Shown: piece after piece, positions 25,011 through 35,727 of the stretch
Layout of the letters: every line of letters starts with the position of its first letter
Position numbering within the stretch: the stretch's first letter is position 1
From: Neocallimastix lanati (nom. inval.)
Lineage: Eukaryota > Neocallimastigomycota > Neocallimastigomycetes > Neocallimastigales > Neocallimastigaceae
Direction of reading: 5' to 3'
DNA: 64,000 bases
NCBI GenBank assembly: GCA_016946835.1
Contig: JACVTC010000063.1
Location: 590,001 to 654,000, forward strand
The notes under the pieces: generated by a model
Database searches by the model: none
Told to the model about the DNA's origin: nothing
The model's input: the letters and a program-made list of their open reading frames with translations, nothing else
Made by a program: the position numbers and the translations under genes

Positions 25011-25318
25011 ATTTTAATAAAATAACAAAAATCTTTTATTGAATTTAATATTTTTAATAGCATAATTAATTTTGAAAAGTATATTGATATTAATAAAATT
25101 TATAATAATATAATATTGATATTGATATTAATAAAATTTTTAATTATATAATATTGATATTGATATTAATAAAATTTTAACTAGTATCAAATAAATCGGT
25201 TTTAGTTATAAATTACTCAATAAAAATAACTAAAAGATAATTTCTATTAAGATTATTAAATAAACACAATAGGTAAATAAATTTGTATTTTTCTAGCATT
25301 TTTTTAAATTAAGATTAT

Positions 25319-26751
25319 TTATTTTAAATTAATATTTATATCGTTTAAATCAATTAAACAATCTTTCCATAATTTAATTAATTCATTTCTGTTGCATCCA
25401 TTATAAAATAAATTTATTTCCTTACTTTTGTAATTTTCAATTAAAATTTTAATTTCATCAGTTGCACTAAATATTTTTTGCTTTTTTTTACAATTTTCTT
25501 TAGTTCTCCTTTGATAATCATTATAAGATAATTTTTCTTCTTCTTTTAATATATATATTAATTTATAAAATAAAGGTTCATTTGGAAATATATTATTTAA
25601 GTAGTTATTATAAGATTCTGATGCATTGTTTGTTAAATGCTCTATATTTTCATAATAATTCCAATTATTAACATTATACTTAAGTAAATAATTTTTATTA
25701 AAATATTCTAAAAATTGTAGAAAATTATTATACTTTTTTTTGACAAATTCTTTTTATTAAAATATAAATATCAAATATATAGTTAGGGTTTATAAACGGT
25801 AAGTTCGAAATAGCTTTATAATAAATATATACATCATTATTATTCTTCACTTCATGATAATATAATATATTTTTTTGTTTTTCTAATGATCTTTTGTAAT
25901 GCCAAACACAATATTTAATATTTATATTGGGAAAAACTTTTTTTGCGGCATTAGATATACCTTGTTCAAAATCACAATGAAAATTAATTGTAGTAATTAA
26001 TGTATTACTCCTAAATTTATTTGCATTTTTTTATTTCTTTAAATAATGTTTCATATGTAGATTGTATTTTATTATTTAATATAGAAATGGAAGTAGTGTA
26101 AAACATATTAAATTCCCCAACATAAGTTCTTGTTATAAATAACTGATAACTAAATTTCGGTGTTGCATAAAATATACCGTCCGCAAATATATTTTTATGA
26201 TAATTCGAAAATAAATATGCTTGGAATGGTGATTGAAAGATTATTAGATCAGTATTTTTAAATATCATAAAATTTTCATTTCTTTTCGTTTTATAATATT
26301 TTGATTCAATGGGAATATCATCAAAACTTTTTATGTTTGGAGGAAATTGTTTATTTATATTTCTTATTATTTGGGATCTAATTGTACTGTATTCGGGACA
26401 TATAAGTTCCATTTCTTGAGAAACGGCATTAAATATATGTTTAGGTTTTATATCCATAGGAGTTGAATTTTTCTTAATTTCTTCCTTAATTTTATGCTTT
26501 GCTACTGATATAGACACATCAATTTCTTTTTCGAGATGGTTATGTAAACTTTTATATTTTAAAACCTCCTTTTTATCATTTAAAATAATTAAAGATTTAC
26601 ATTTATTTAAAGTCTTATATTCAGTGCATCTATAAATTTTTGATTTATCTTTCCTTTGAAATGAAAAATTAAATTTATGTTTTTTATTAATAATAATTTG
26701 TTCATTTCCTCGATTTGTTTCACTTATTTTAATTTTTATATTGTCTTCCAT
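25319..26751 (-). pseudogene. MULE transposase with FLYWCH/WRKY-type zinc finger, broken
   Basis: The N-terminal 244 residues (ATG at 26751) are intact. They hold a zinc-binding DNA-binding domain with YRCTEYKTLNKCKS and the HNH ligand pair of KSLHNHLE, then the first part of the MULE DDE domain with the Asp in IFADGIFYATP. The frame stops near 26017 after EIKKCK. The rest is recognisable in other frames: FHCDFEQGIS with the second Asp, KYCVWHYKRSL, and LTNNASESYNNYL with the third acidic residue, ending at 25319-25321. At least two frameshifts are needed to join them. The family is the same as the copies at 57972 and 62720. This copy cannot make a full transposase. Confidence 0.85.
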
Positions 26752-27600
26752 TGATAATTAAAATTTTTTAAAAAAATATTTTAATAAATATACTTTTAAA
26801 TGCTTTGAAACTTTTTTTTTTTTTTTAGTATTTAAAATAATAAACCTTTTTTTAATTTTTTTAATATTTAAAATAATAAACCTTTTTTTTAATTTTTTTA
26901 ATATTTAAAATAATAAACCTTTTTTTAATTAATTATATAATTATTCAAATAATTATTTAATTATTAATTATTTATTATTTCTTTATTTACTATTTTATTT
27001 ATTTATTTTTATTTTTTTTTTTAATTTTTTATTTTATTTTATTTTTTTATTTTTTAATGCTTAAAAAATAAAATTTTTATTTATTTTTATTTTATTTTTT
27101 AATGTTTAAAAAAAAAGTTTTCTTATTATTTTTATTTTATTTTTTAATGTTTTAAGAAAAAAGTTTTCTTATTTCTTATTTTTATTTTATTTTATTTTTC
27201 AATGTTTAAAAAAAATTTTTCTTATTTCTTATTTTTATTTTATTTTATTTTTCAATTTTTAAAAAAAAAGTTTTCTAATTTCTTATTTTTATTTTATTTT
27301 TTAATGTTAAATAGAAATACCTAACCTAATTATTATTTATTGAAGTGTTGTATTTCGCCAAAAGTTGAATTTCGTCCAGTTGAATTTCGCCAAATTCTTG
27401 GTGGCTTATAAATTTTCGTCATAAAATATCACCACATTTATTATTCACGCCATATTGTGAATATATGTCTTTTTAAAAATTGTAGAAAAAAGCCACAAAA
27501 GCATGATACAATTAGATATGTATGGCTTAAAATTAAAAATATTTAAGCCATACAACAAAATACAAATTTTTGTAATAAAAATTTTCGAAATGCACACTCC

Positions 27601-28172
27601 CTTAAAATTTTTTATATTTCGGATATGTAACGCCCTTGATTTCAACCCTCTCCTCAGGAACATTGGGAATATTGAGGTAGTCACACATTTCCATCAAAAT
27701 ATAAAAAACATATAAGTATAGTATTTATAATAATAAATTATTATTTACATAATTGGTTTATTTTGTTTAGTTTATTTTTTTATTTGTATTATTTATGAGA
27801 AATAATATTAAAATTTACTTATCATTTCATATTTTATTATACATTCATTTAAACATACATTATTTAAAAATATTTACTTCTAAATATATTTTCACAAACA
27901 AACTTGTATATTATAATGATCTACAAAAACTAAAAATATGTAAAGATAAATAATATATTTAAATACATTTACAAATATCTCAGAATATAATACGAAGCAT
28001 AAAATAAAGTGATTTTTAGTATTATATTAATAATAAATATCTAAAAAAATTAATATTAAAAAAATAAAAAAAAAAAAAACAATAAAATTATATGTAAATA
28101 TTTGAACAATATCAAACCAATAAATAATAACCATATTACGATTTAAAACTTGAAAATTTATATGTAAATGCA
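27601..28172. other. Spacer between MULE and the cysteine-rich protein gene
   Basis: A short GC-richer piece at 27600-27700 (with CGCCCTTGATTTCAACCCTC) is the sequence immediately outside the transposon. The rest is A/T-rich and presumably contains the promoter of the downstream gene. Confidence 0.45.
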
Positions 28173-28886
28173 ATGTCGTTTTGCTTTATTTTAGTAATAT
28201 ATACATTTTTTGCATTATATTTTCAGTATGGTTACTCTAAGGTATATGACGTCGAATCAGATGATCTTCCTGATAAATATATTTATCACTTAAATACAAC
28301 TACTAATTCTATTAATGACTATGAATTTTGTGATACAACCATATGCAAAGGTTCGTATTGTTTTGTAGCTGATAGAGATTTCAATTTACCATTTATCGAA
28401 ATTCCAATTAATACTAACACTTCCCGATTAAATGACAACAATACAGATTGTGAAATATGTAAACATTCAAAAAACAAAATTAATAGATATATATTATACC
28501 CATATGTATTATATTATGACCCTGAAATAGATTTTAAAGTTTCAACTAATTGTACCAAAAATTCTCAATGTCTTACAAATAAATGTGTGGACTATATTTG
28601 TCAATTCAATGAAGATGATATTATTACGCGTTGTCGATATGGTCGTTGTGGAAGGTTTATTGGAGATCCTTGTGAAAATAAATACGGTTGTTCAGATGGT
28701 GAATGTGATGGAGTATGTTATATGCCTATTCCTCCTAGGGTAAATGAACTTGATTCTTTTTATCGGAAGTTAGAATTTTTATCGGCTTTTATTTTAATTG
28801 TAATTACTGTTTTTTGTCTTTGTTGTGCTTATTATTGCGGTAAATCTAAGACTACAAAATCTTATAAAGAATTCAATAATAATTAA
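28173..28886 (+). CDS. Cysteine-rich single-pass membrane protein, unknown function
   Basis: 237 residues. An N-terminal signal peptide (about residues 1-21, MSFCFILVIYTFFALYFQYG) leads into an extracellular part with about 18 cysteines. These are arranged as CDTTICKGSYC, CEICKHSK, then a knot-like run CTKNSQCLTNKCVDYICQF, CRYGRCGRF and CENKYGCSDGECDGVCY. A single membrane segment follows near residues 204-226 (FLSAFILIVITVFCLCCAYY), with a short basic cytosolic tail. Several N-x-S/T sites are present. The topology is that of a type I plasma-membrane or wall-facing protein. The C-x-N-x-C-x-N/D-x-K-C spacing resembles short disulphide modules seen in many fungal secreted proteins, but I cannot name the family. 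Confidence 0.75.
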   Translation: MSFCFILVIYTFFALYFQYGYSKVYDVESDDLPDKYIYHLNTTTNSINDYEFCDTTICKGSYCFVADRDFNLPFIEIPINTNTSRLNDNNTDCEICKHSKNKINRYILYPYVLYYDPEIDFKVSTNCTKNSQCLTNKCVDYICQFNEDDIITRCRYGRCGRFIGDPCENKYGCSDGECDGVCYMPIPPRVNELDSFYRKLEFLSAFILIVITVFCLCCAYYCGKSKTTKSYKEFNNN

Positions 28887-29515
28887 ATTAAAATATAATA
28901 TTAAAATTTAATAAAAATTTAAAAAAACTTTAGAATTTTTATAAATATGCAATTATTTAAAACTTTATTAATAACTTAACTGAAAATTATATATTTTATT
29001 TTTTATTAATGTATTTATAAATAATTAATATTTAATAATAATATATATCATTATTTATAATATATTCTAATAATATAATTAATTAGATTTATTTGATAAA
29101 ATATTTACTTAAATATTTAATAATTGTTTACTATAGATATTTACTTAAATATTTAATAATTGTTTACTATAGTATTTTATTTGTTTGAATATTTATATTT
29201 CGTATAGTAATTTAGTTATATTTATTAATAATTATATTTTATGTTGTTACAATCAAAATATTCTTAAAATATTTTTATAATGATTCTATTAATATTTATA
29301 TCTTAAATAATAATAGTATAGATATTAATGAGTGATTGAGTTTTAAATTAAATTTTGTATAATTAATATGTAAATTTTATTTAAGTTATAATAAATATTT
29401 AATTTAAATTTTTTATCTTTATTAGTTTTTTTTTATTTTGATTTAATCCTTTTGTTGTTCTTTTTTTTTTTTTATTTTGTTTTGTAATATTTATATTTTA
29501 TTTAATTGTTTATTT
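28887..29515. other. AT-rich spacer
   Basis: Lies between two convergent 3' ends. It has a short direct duplication (TATTTACTTAAATATTTAAT near 29101 and 29139). Nothing else recognised. Confidence 0.5.
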
Positions 29516-30019
29516 TTAAAAGATATTGCATTTCTTTTCAGAATTCATTGGTGAATTCTTAGGGAAATGGAATGGTTTATCAAAATATTTAGAATTACTT
29601 ATATTTCCTAGAATCCTATGTATATTAGGTGCATGTACATCATTTAATAATAGTAAGATGATATTATTTGACACATTTTGACAATATTGATATCCATGAT
29701 CAATAAAAAATAATTGTTCTTGCCTGAAATTTTCAAATCCTGGAAGATTTTGATTTTCAAATTGAACTCGATTGATATCTTGGTTGGTTAATGCTTGTTT
29801 CCAGGCTTTGAAAGCTACTTCAATATCAATATTATCTGCTATATTTTCAGCTAATGTTAATTTTCCATTATGATCTTCTATATAATATTTATCAAATTGA
29901 TCAGCAAGATATTGAGCTTGTTTCTTATAATTTTCGAGAGTAGAATTACTCCACTAATCGTTATAGTTTCCTTCACCATCAAAGAATCTATTATTAATAT
30001 CGAAACCATGTCCTATTTC
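29516..30019 (-). pseudogene. M13 (neprilysin-type) metallopeptidase, C-terminal fragment
   Basis: Reads from the second half of the zinc motif (GHGFDINNRFFDGEGNY) to the C-terminus. It includes LTLAENIADNIDIEVAFKAW, which carries the third zinc ligand Glu of the ExxAD motif, and the conserved C-terminal region NVHAPNIHRILG-like (here DVHAPNIHRILGNISNS). A TAG at 29954-29956 replaces the first Trp of the expected DWWSNST, so this part is broken independently of the insertions. The stop is at 29516-29518. The remaining parts of the same gene lie at 43421-43466 and 49731-51467, displaced by three LTR retrotransposons. Confidence 0.9.
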
Positions 30020-30673
30020 TGTTAAGTTGGTACTTAGATTAAAGGGTAAACTTGGTTGGAAGCCTTTAATCTAATAACCTTTTGATATTATTTTATTTTT
30101 TTAAATTGATTTATTCAAATATAAAATATTATTTTATTATTAAACTTTTAATTAACTATATTTTTATTTAATATGTTTTATTATAAAGTTATCAGATTAT
30201 TTGTAAATATTAATCTTACAAAGATTTAAAAAAGAATATTTTTTAGTTCTTTTATATTTTGAAAAACAATATAAAATATTTAATAATATATTTTAATAAA
30301 TACTAATTTAAAGATAACAATATAAAATATAATTTTAATATATAAAGTAATAGAATAATACATATATAATATAAGATAATAAAAATATATAAAATAATAT
30401 AATTAATAAAAAACAATTTTTATAAATAATATTCAACTATATTAATATAAAAAGGGATAATGTTAATTAATATGTAATACAATATTAATCAATTAATATA
30501 TTAGGGGTTCAATAATGTATAAAAGGGATAATATTAATTAATATGTAATACAATATTAATTTGGTTATGGGTTATGAACGGTACAAGGATTTAAGGAGTA
30601 CAAATTATATTTATAATTAAATTGTTATTTTTGTAGTATTAAATATAAATTAATTTGTATCAAATCCTTGACA
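30020..30673 (-). repeat. E1 3' LTR
   Basis: 654 bp with TG..CA ends (TGTTAAG at 30020, CTTGACA at 30673 on the plus strand). The purine-rich tract that primes plus-strand DNA lies just inside, minus-strand TTGGAGAGAGCGT at 30674-30686. Confidence 0.93.
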
Positions 30674-30856
30674 ACGCTCTCTCCAAGAATTCGCATTCCA
30701 GGCGAATTCAAGAATACTAATATTTTTGATATTAGTTTATTCAAAAGAGTACTCAAGAAGTATTTGAAATTCACTTGAACATAAATGTTCAATTGGCCAT
30801 GTGAATTTCAAATTAGTTGGAGAAATAAATTGTGTTGAATATATATTTTTAAAGAA

Positions 30857-30859
<3 letters not shown>

Positions 30860-30906
<47 letters not shown>
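30860..30906 (-). repeat. A-tract directly after the E1 pol stop
   Basis: The minus strand runs into about 40 uninterrupted A residues right after the pol stop codon. E2 (42127-42163) and E4 (56453-56502) have the same arrangement; E3 has a shorter tract. Confidence 0.85.
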
Positions 30907-30909
<3 letters not shown>

Positions 30910-33900
30910 ACTATATGAGATCAAGACTGGTTTCCTATTATTATTAATGTATTTAATAAAAATATTTTGGTTTCTTGGATTATCTTCAACTTCAGAAGAA
31001 GATACCCAATTATAGGAGGAACGATATTTATAACGGATTTTATATTCGTATTGTTTCTTCTTATAGTTAGTTCTAAAACCCGCAATTTCAATAATATCCT
31101 TAATAGACTCAGGATCTTTATATCGTTTTCTAAACTTTTCAGGCACTGGTGTGAATGGTTCGAGTTCAGAGACGTGGAAAACATTATGATGCTTAGGAAA
31201 GGGTGAATTTTTAAGTTCAATTTCATAATTATTATTATGTAAAACATTGGTTACTTTGTATGGACCAAATTTGCATGGAGCTAGTTTTGAGCATGATTCT
31301 ATATTTAACGAAGGAGGAGCTTGAATCCACACCAAATCGTCAATGTTGTAAGAAGGAGCGGTAATTCTTTTTCTATCAGCAGAACGTTTATATAGCTCTT
31401 GGGATCGGAGAAGAACTTCTTTAACATGATTAAAACTTTCATAAACTTTTTGAACCATTTTATGATTAATGTTACAAGTAGGGAGTAGTGTATATTCATC
31501 CATGTAAGGATGAAATCCATAGTTGATAAAAAAGGGAGTTTCGTTAGTGGAAGGGTGAATTGAGTTGTTATAAGCAAATTCAGCAAGTGGAAGAAAATCA
31601 ACCCAATCATCATGATAGAAAGATCTTGAGAAACAGCGAAGGTATTGTTCGATGAAAGAATTGCATCGTTCAACTTGACCTACGGTTTCATGGTGGTCAG
31701 TAGTAGCTATTTTCGATTTAATATTTAATAAGAATAGAAATTCTTGCCAAAGTTCACTCGTAAACTGTGAACCTCTATCCGTAATAATATCATAGGGTAG
31801 ACCATGGAGCTTATAGATATTATTGATAAAAGCTTTGGCTGTTTGTACGGAATTTGGAATATCTTTGAAGGGAATAAGGTGTATCATTTTTGAAAATCTA
31901 TCAACTACAACCATAATCACCGTATTACCTTTGGATGGTGGAAGACCACATAAGAAATCAATTTCGATTGATTTCCAAGGTCTTTCTGGAACGTCAAGCG
32001 GTTGAAGTAACCCAAATTTTCGGTGCCTAGATTTTTTGTTTCTCATACATGTTTCACACGACTTTACAAAATTCTTAACATCATCTTCCATCTTGGGCCA
32101 CCAAAAGTTTCTTGAGATCAACTCCAAAGTTCTTTTGACACCAAAATGACCCGCAGCAGGTTTCTCATGATAACGAGTTAAAATATCTAAACGAAGTTGA
32201 TCTGGTATGTAAATAAGATTGTTGTATAATATTAAATCATTTTCTAATTTAAACTTATTCATTTTGCGAAATGGTTTATAAGGGAAACCTTGAGAGACAT
32301 TATTTTCAGAAAAATATATACGAAGATCCTCAGCAACCTTATCATTCTTTAAGTTTATTTTAATATTATTGAGAAGATCGTTAGTTATACTAATTAAACA
32401 TGGGATTTTACCAATATTCTTACTGTCTAAGATAAACTCAGGTTTATCCTCTATATCTTCCTTTTGGTAGTCTGGTCTTCTGGATAACGAATCGGGTTTG
32501 CCATTCTTTTTACCTTGGCGATAGATAAGTTCAAAGTCGTATTCTTGGAAGAATAGATGCCAACGATGTTGACGTTGATTACCTATCTTCCCTCCAAGGG
32601 TATATAGAAGATTTCTATGGTCAGTAAAAACTTTAATCTTGAATTTAGCACCTAACAAAAGGTGACGCCATGATGAGAAAGCTTCTTTAATTGATAAAAG
32701 TTCCTTATCGGTAATCGAATAGTTTATTTCGGCATTGTTAAGACTACGAGAAAAATAAGCAATAGGATGAAGCTTATTATCATTATCATACTGGGAAAGA
32801 ACTGCTCCAATAGCAAAGTTACTAGCATCGCACTCAACAATAAAAGGTTTTGTTAAGTCAGGATGCATGAGGAGAGGGGAAGAAGTTAAACGTTTTTTGA
32901 GAATTGAGAAGGAGGTATCACAATCTTTAGACCAAACAAACTTCCTTCCTTTCTTGGTTAAAGCATGCAAAGGTTTAGCAATAGCAGCAAAATTCCTTAC
33001 GAATCTTCTATAGTAATTGCAAAGACCAAGAAACCTTTGAACCTCTTTTACGTTTTTTGGAATGGGCCATTCTTTGATTGATTTGATCTTCTTTGGATCA
33101 GTGGACACACCAGAACCAGAAATGATATGTCCAAGGAATTCGACTTCCTCTTTATCGAATTCACATTTCGAAAGTTTAGCATATAAATTATTGTCAATAA
33201 GCTTTTTGAGAACCTCACGTACAGTTTGATGATGATCATCTAATGAATTAGAATAAATTAGAATGTCATCTAGGTAGAGTATTACCGATTTCTCTAAGAA
33301 TGGACGAAGGACAGAGTTAATAAAAGATTGGAAGATTGCAGGTGCATTTTTAAGACCAAATGGCATTACTAAATATTCGTAATGTCCATACTTAGTACGG
33401 AAAGCTGTTTTATATTCATCGCCTTCCTTTATACGAATTAAATTATATGCGGAGCGCAAGTCCAATTTAGTAAAGTACTTGGCTCCTTTGACTCGTTCAA
33501 TAATGTCGTTGATGAGCGGTAAAGGATAGGAATTTCTAATAGTAACCGCATTTAAACGTTTGTAGTCAACGCAGAGTCGGAGAGAACCATCACTCTTTTT
33601 TTGAAAGAGAACAGGATAGCCGGCTGGGGAGTGAGATTCTCTAATAAATCCTTTCTTTTCGTTTTCCTTTATGTAATCTTTTAAAACTTCTGATTCTTCC
33701 AATGTAAGCGGGTAGATTGGTCCATAATGTAAAGTAGCACCTGGTTGAAGATTGATCTCACAGTCCGTTAAACGATGGGGAGGAAGCTTATCTGCTTCCT
33801 TTTTACTGAAGACTATTGCAAGGTCTTTATACTGTTCAGGAATACGCTCAATATCAGGTTCTTCAGAATCCTCTGATACCTTATTTGAAAGAAAAGAATA

Positions 33901-34479
33901 GATTAAAAAGTTGTAATTATAGGGTAATCCGTCATAAAAATTAATTGAATTCGCATTTTGTTTAAAATTCTTTATAATTCTTGATTTAAATTTTGAGATT
34001 TTAAAAGTAGAGTAAAGATAATGATTATCATAACTAAAATGTATTTTATAGTTTTTCATAAATTGATTTCCAAGGAGTAAATCCACTGGAATATGTTTTG
34101 ACACAAGGAATTTTTCTTTAAATTTGATTAAATGAAACGTATTGTTAATTTTGATTTTTAGTTGAAAATTTAAAGACACAAATTCATTAATGGAATCTGT
34201 ATCACCACTAATACCTTTTATATATATTTTATTATTAAGTTTTTGAGGTACAAGATTTAACCGAGAGATTAAATTGGTAGAAATAAAATTGCAGTAAGAA
34301 CCACAATCTAACATTGATTTGGTTTGTAATTTAATGTTTTTGTTCCTTTTGTTTATTGTTGGGATAAATGATTTAAACAAAAAGAAAGAATTAGGAAGAG
34401 GAGGGTTTAAAGTTGGATAATTATATTGAATAGTTTTAATCGGAGAGGACTTCTTGGGAAGTCCATTATCTAGTTTTTT
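30904..34479 (-). CDS. pol: E1 Pol polyprotein (protease-RT-RNase H-integrase)
   Basis: The pol frame opens at the frameshift site (34473-34479) and overlaps the last gag codons; the long stretch with conserved domains begins near 34380. In order: retroviral-type aspartic protease with MLDCGSYCNF (Cys in place of the usual Ser/Thr of D-S/T-G), reverse transcriptase with [13 protein letters not shown] and the catalytic YLDDILIYS, RNase H with [16 protein letters not shown] and YTLGGKIG, an integrase zinc finger (HEKPAAGH, CETCMRNK), and an integrase core with [18 protein letters not shown] and HHETVGQVER for the D, D and E residues. The C-terminus (IIEIAGFRTNYKKKQYEYKI) looks like a diverged chromodomain. 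Apart from the protease change no defect is seen. Confidence 0.95.
34447..34479 (-). promoter_or_regulatory. E1 programmed -1 ribosomal frameshift signal
   Basis: In the gag frame the codons are TCA AAA AAC TAG. A AAA AAC (34473-34479) is a canonical slippery heptamer, and slipping back one base enters the pol frame. Eight bases later the RNA folds GGACTTC-CCAA-GAAGTCC (34447-34464), a perfect 7-bp stem with a tetraloop. E2 has the same layout, which supports function. Confidence 0.88.
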
Positions 34480-35693
34480 GAGTTAATTTTTTGGACTTCG
34501 GTAACATAATTTTCTCGGTTGTTGTAACTGGAATTAACCTTAGATTTATTATTATGGAAGTTATTATTTTTACTATGATTGTAATAATTGTTATTCTTCT
34601 TATTCTTGTTTTCACTATTGGGATAAGAATGAGAGTTCTTTCTCTTATAATTTTTATTGCTGGTTAATTGATTTATCTTTAATTTAGTTTCTTGAGAAGA
34701 TTCAAACAATATGCACTTTGTTGTAATTTCTTCTATTTTCTCTGGAAACTTCTCCATTTTATTAATTTCTTCTTTAAATTTTGGATGAAGACCATTATAG
34801 AAAAATAATACTAATGGTTCTTCAGGCCAACCAAGATCAGCTGTTAGTTTACGGAAAGAATCGATATAGTCCTTAATATTACCATGAGAATGTTTAAGAT
34901 TTATTAAATTAATTTTCTTTAACTTTTTGCTGACAACATCAGGAAAAGCTTCTTTTAATTCATTAAGAAGAGCCTCTAGGGAAGCAGGAGGACTACTGGA
35001 ATATTTTGTTTGGTACCAACTTCTAGCAGCTTCTCTTAATCTTGATTGCACAAAGTTGATTTTCGAATCTTCAGGCCAAGACTTACATGGATAGGTTTTA
35101 AATGTGTCCCCACACAGTTGACAGAAAAGTTCGGTTTCAGAAATATCACCTGAAAACAAACCTGGATCGGGAACTTGAGGAATATTAATAGGGTAAGCAG
35201 ATTGCATGATAACATCATGATCATTGTCATATCTTGTAGTAGTTGAGATATTATCATCGAAAACAGAATGGAGGTTTACCGTAGGATTTCCAGATGTCAA
35301 CGGTATCGACGAGGTAGCACCAGAAGAAGTATTTTCTACTTGAGTTTTATTACATAATTCATGCTTAAAATAGAGGGTAGCCTTCTTCAAAGATTCTAAA
35401 GAGGCCAATATTTCATTATTCATTTTATCATAAGCTCCGAATTGTTTCATTACCTCTTGATGGTAATTTTGTAAGTCTTCTTTGGAAACGAAGTTTTCAT
35501 TCACCCCAGAAACTATACTATTACAAGCTTGTGAAGTATCATTTCTTAACTGTTGAACACCTTCTGCTAAGGTGGTACAAGCTTGGGTGGCTTCGGATCG
35601 CAATTGTTGTACTGAGTCTTCTTTATTCATATCCATTTCTTCATCCGATCTAGCTGAATACATTCCCGAGCGTCTTAGGCCAATTTTAGGCAT
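34470..35693 (-). CDS. gag: E1 Gag
   Basis: 407 residues. An N-terminal coiled-coil-like segment (VQQLRSEATQACTTLAEGV, repeated) is followed by a retrotransposon Gag domain with FCQLCGDTFKTYP, SRLREAARSWYQTKY, IDSFRKLTADLGW and FYNGLHPKFKEEI. The C-terminal tail is Lys/Asn-rich and basic, with no CCHC knuckle, so RNA binding probably relies on the tail. The start is only 34 nt after the 5' LTR, the same spacing as in E2. The gene ends in TAG at 34470 inside the frameshift signal. Confidence 0.93.
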   Translation of the reverse strand: MPKIGLRRSGMYSARSDEEMDMNKEDSVQQLRSEATQACTTLAEGVQQLRNDTSQACNSIVSGVNENFVSKEDLQNYHQEVMKQFGAYDKMNNEILASLESLKKATLYFKHELCNKTQVENTSSGATSSIPLTSGNPTVNLHSVFDDNISTTTRYDNDHDVIMQSAYPINIPQVPDPGLFSGDISETELFCQLCGDTFKTYPCKSWPEDSKINFVQSRLREAARSWYQTKYSSSPPASLEALLNELKEAFPDVVSKKLKKINLINLKHSHGNIKDYIDSFRKLTADLGWPEEPLVLFFYNGLHPKFKEEINKMEKFPEKIEEITTKCILFESSQETKLKINQLTSNKNYKRKNSHSYPNSENKNKKNNNYYNHSKNNNFHNNKSKVNSSYNNRENYVTEVQKINSKN

Positions 35694-35717
35694 TCCAAGG
35701 AAGTTTCTAAAATAGCG

Positions 35718-35727
35718 GTAAGATTAT
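35718..35727 (-). promoter_or_regulatory. E1 primer-binding site, self-priming type
   Basis: Directly after the 5' LTR the minus strand reads ATAATCTTACC. It does not start with TGG, so it does not match a tRNA 3' end. Nine bases (TAATCTTAC) pair perfectly with GTAAGATTA inside the LTR (35919-35927), where transcription is predicted to start. Confidence 0.7.

Larger units (their letters stand above)
23863..27600 (-). mobile_element. Mutator-like (MULE) transposon with 50-bp terminal inverted repeats
   Basis: Bases 23863-23912 and the reverse complement of 27551-27600 match at 48 of 50 positions. Both start GGAGTGTGCATTTCGAAAAT. Between them lie a MULE transposase relic (25319-26751, minus) and an AAAAT-rich satellite. 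The flanking 10-mers cctaaaatga and cttaaaattt match at 7 positions, compatible with a decayed 9-11-bp target duplication as is usual for MULEs. The transposase start lies 849 bp inside the right end. Confidence 0.8.

Noticed and set aside
23273-25063. Minus-strand open frames rich in Leu/Ile/Phe/Tyr in the satellites
   Set aside because: Products of the 7-bp and AAAAT repeats; the amino-acid period equals the repeat unit.
27445-27715. Short frames on both strands at the right MULE end
   Set aside because: They cover the terminal inverted repeat and flank; no protein features.
30921-33239. Other-frame and opposite-strand open frames within E1 pol
   Set aside because: They overlap conserved protease-RT-integrase coding sequence and have no motifs of their own.
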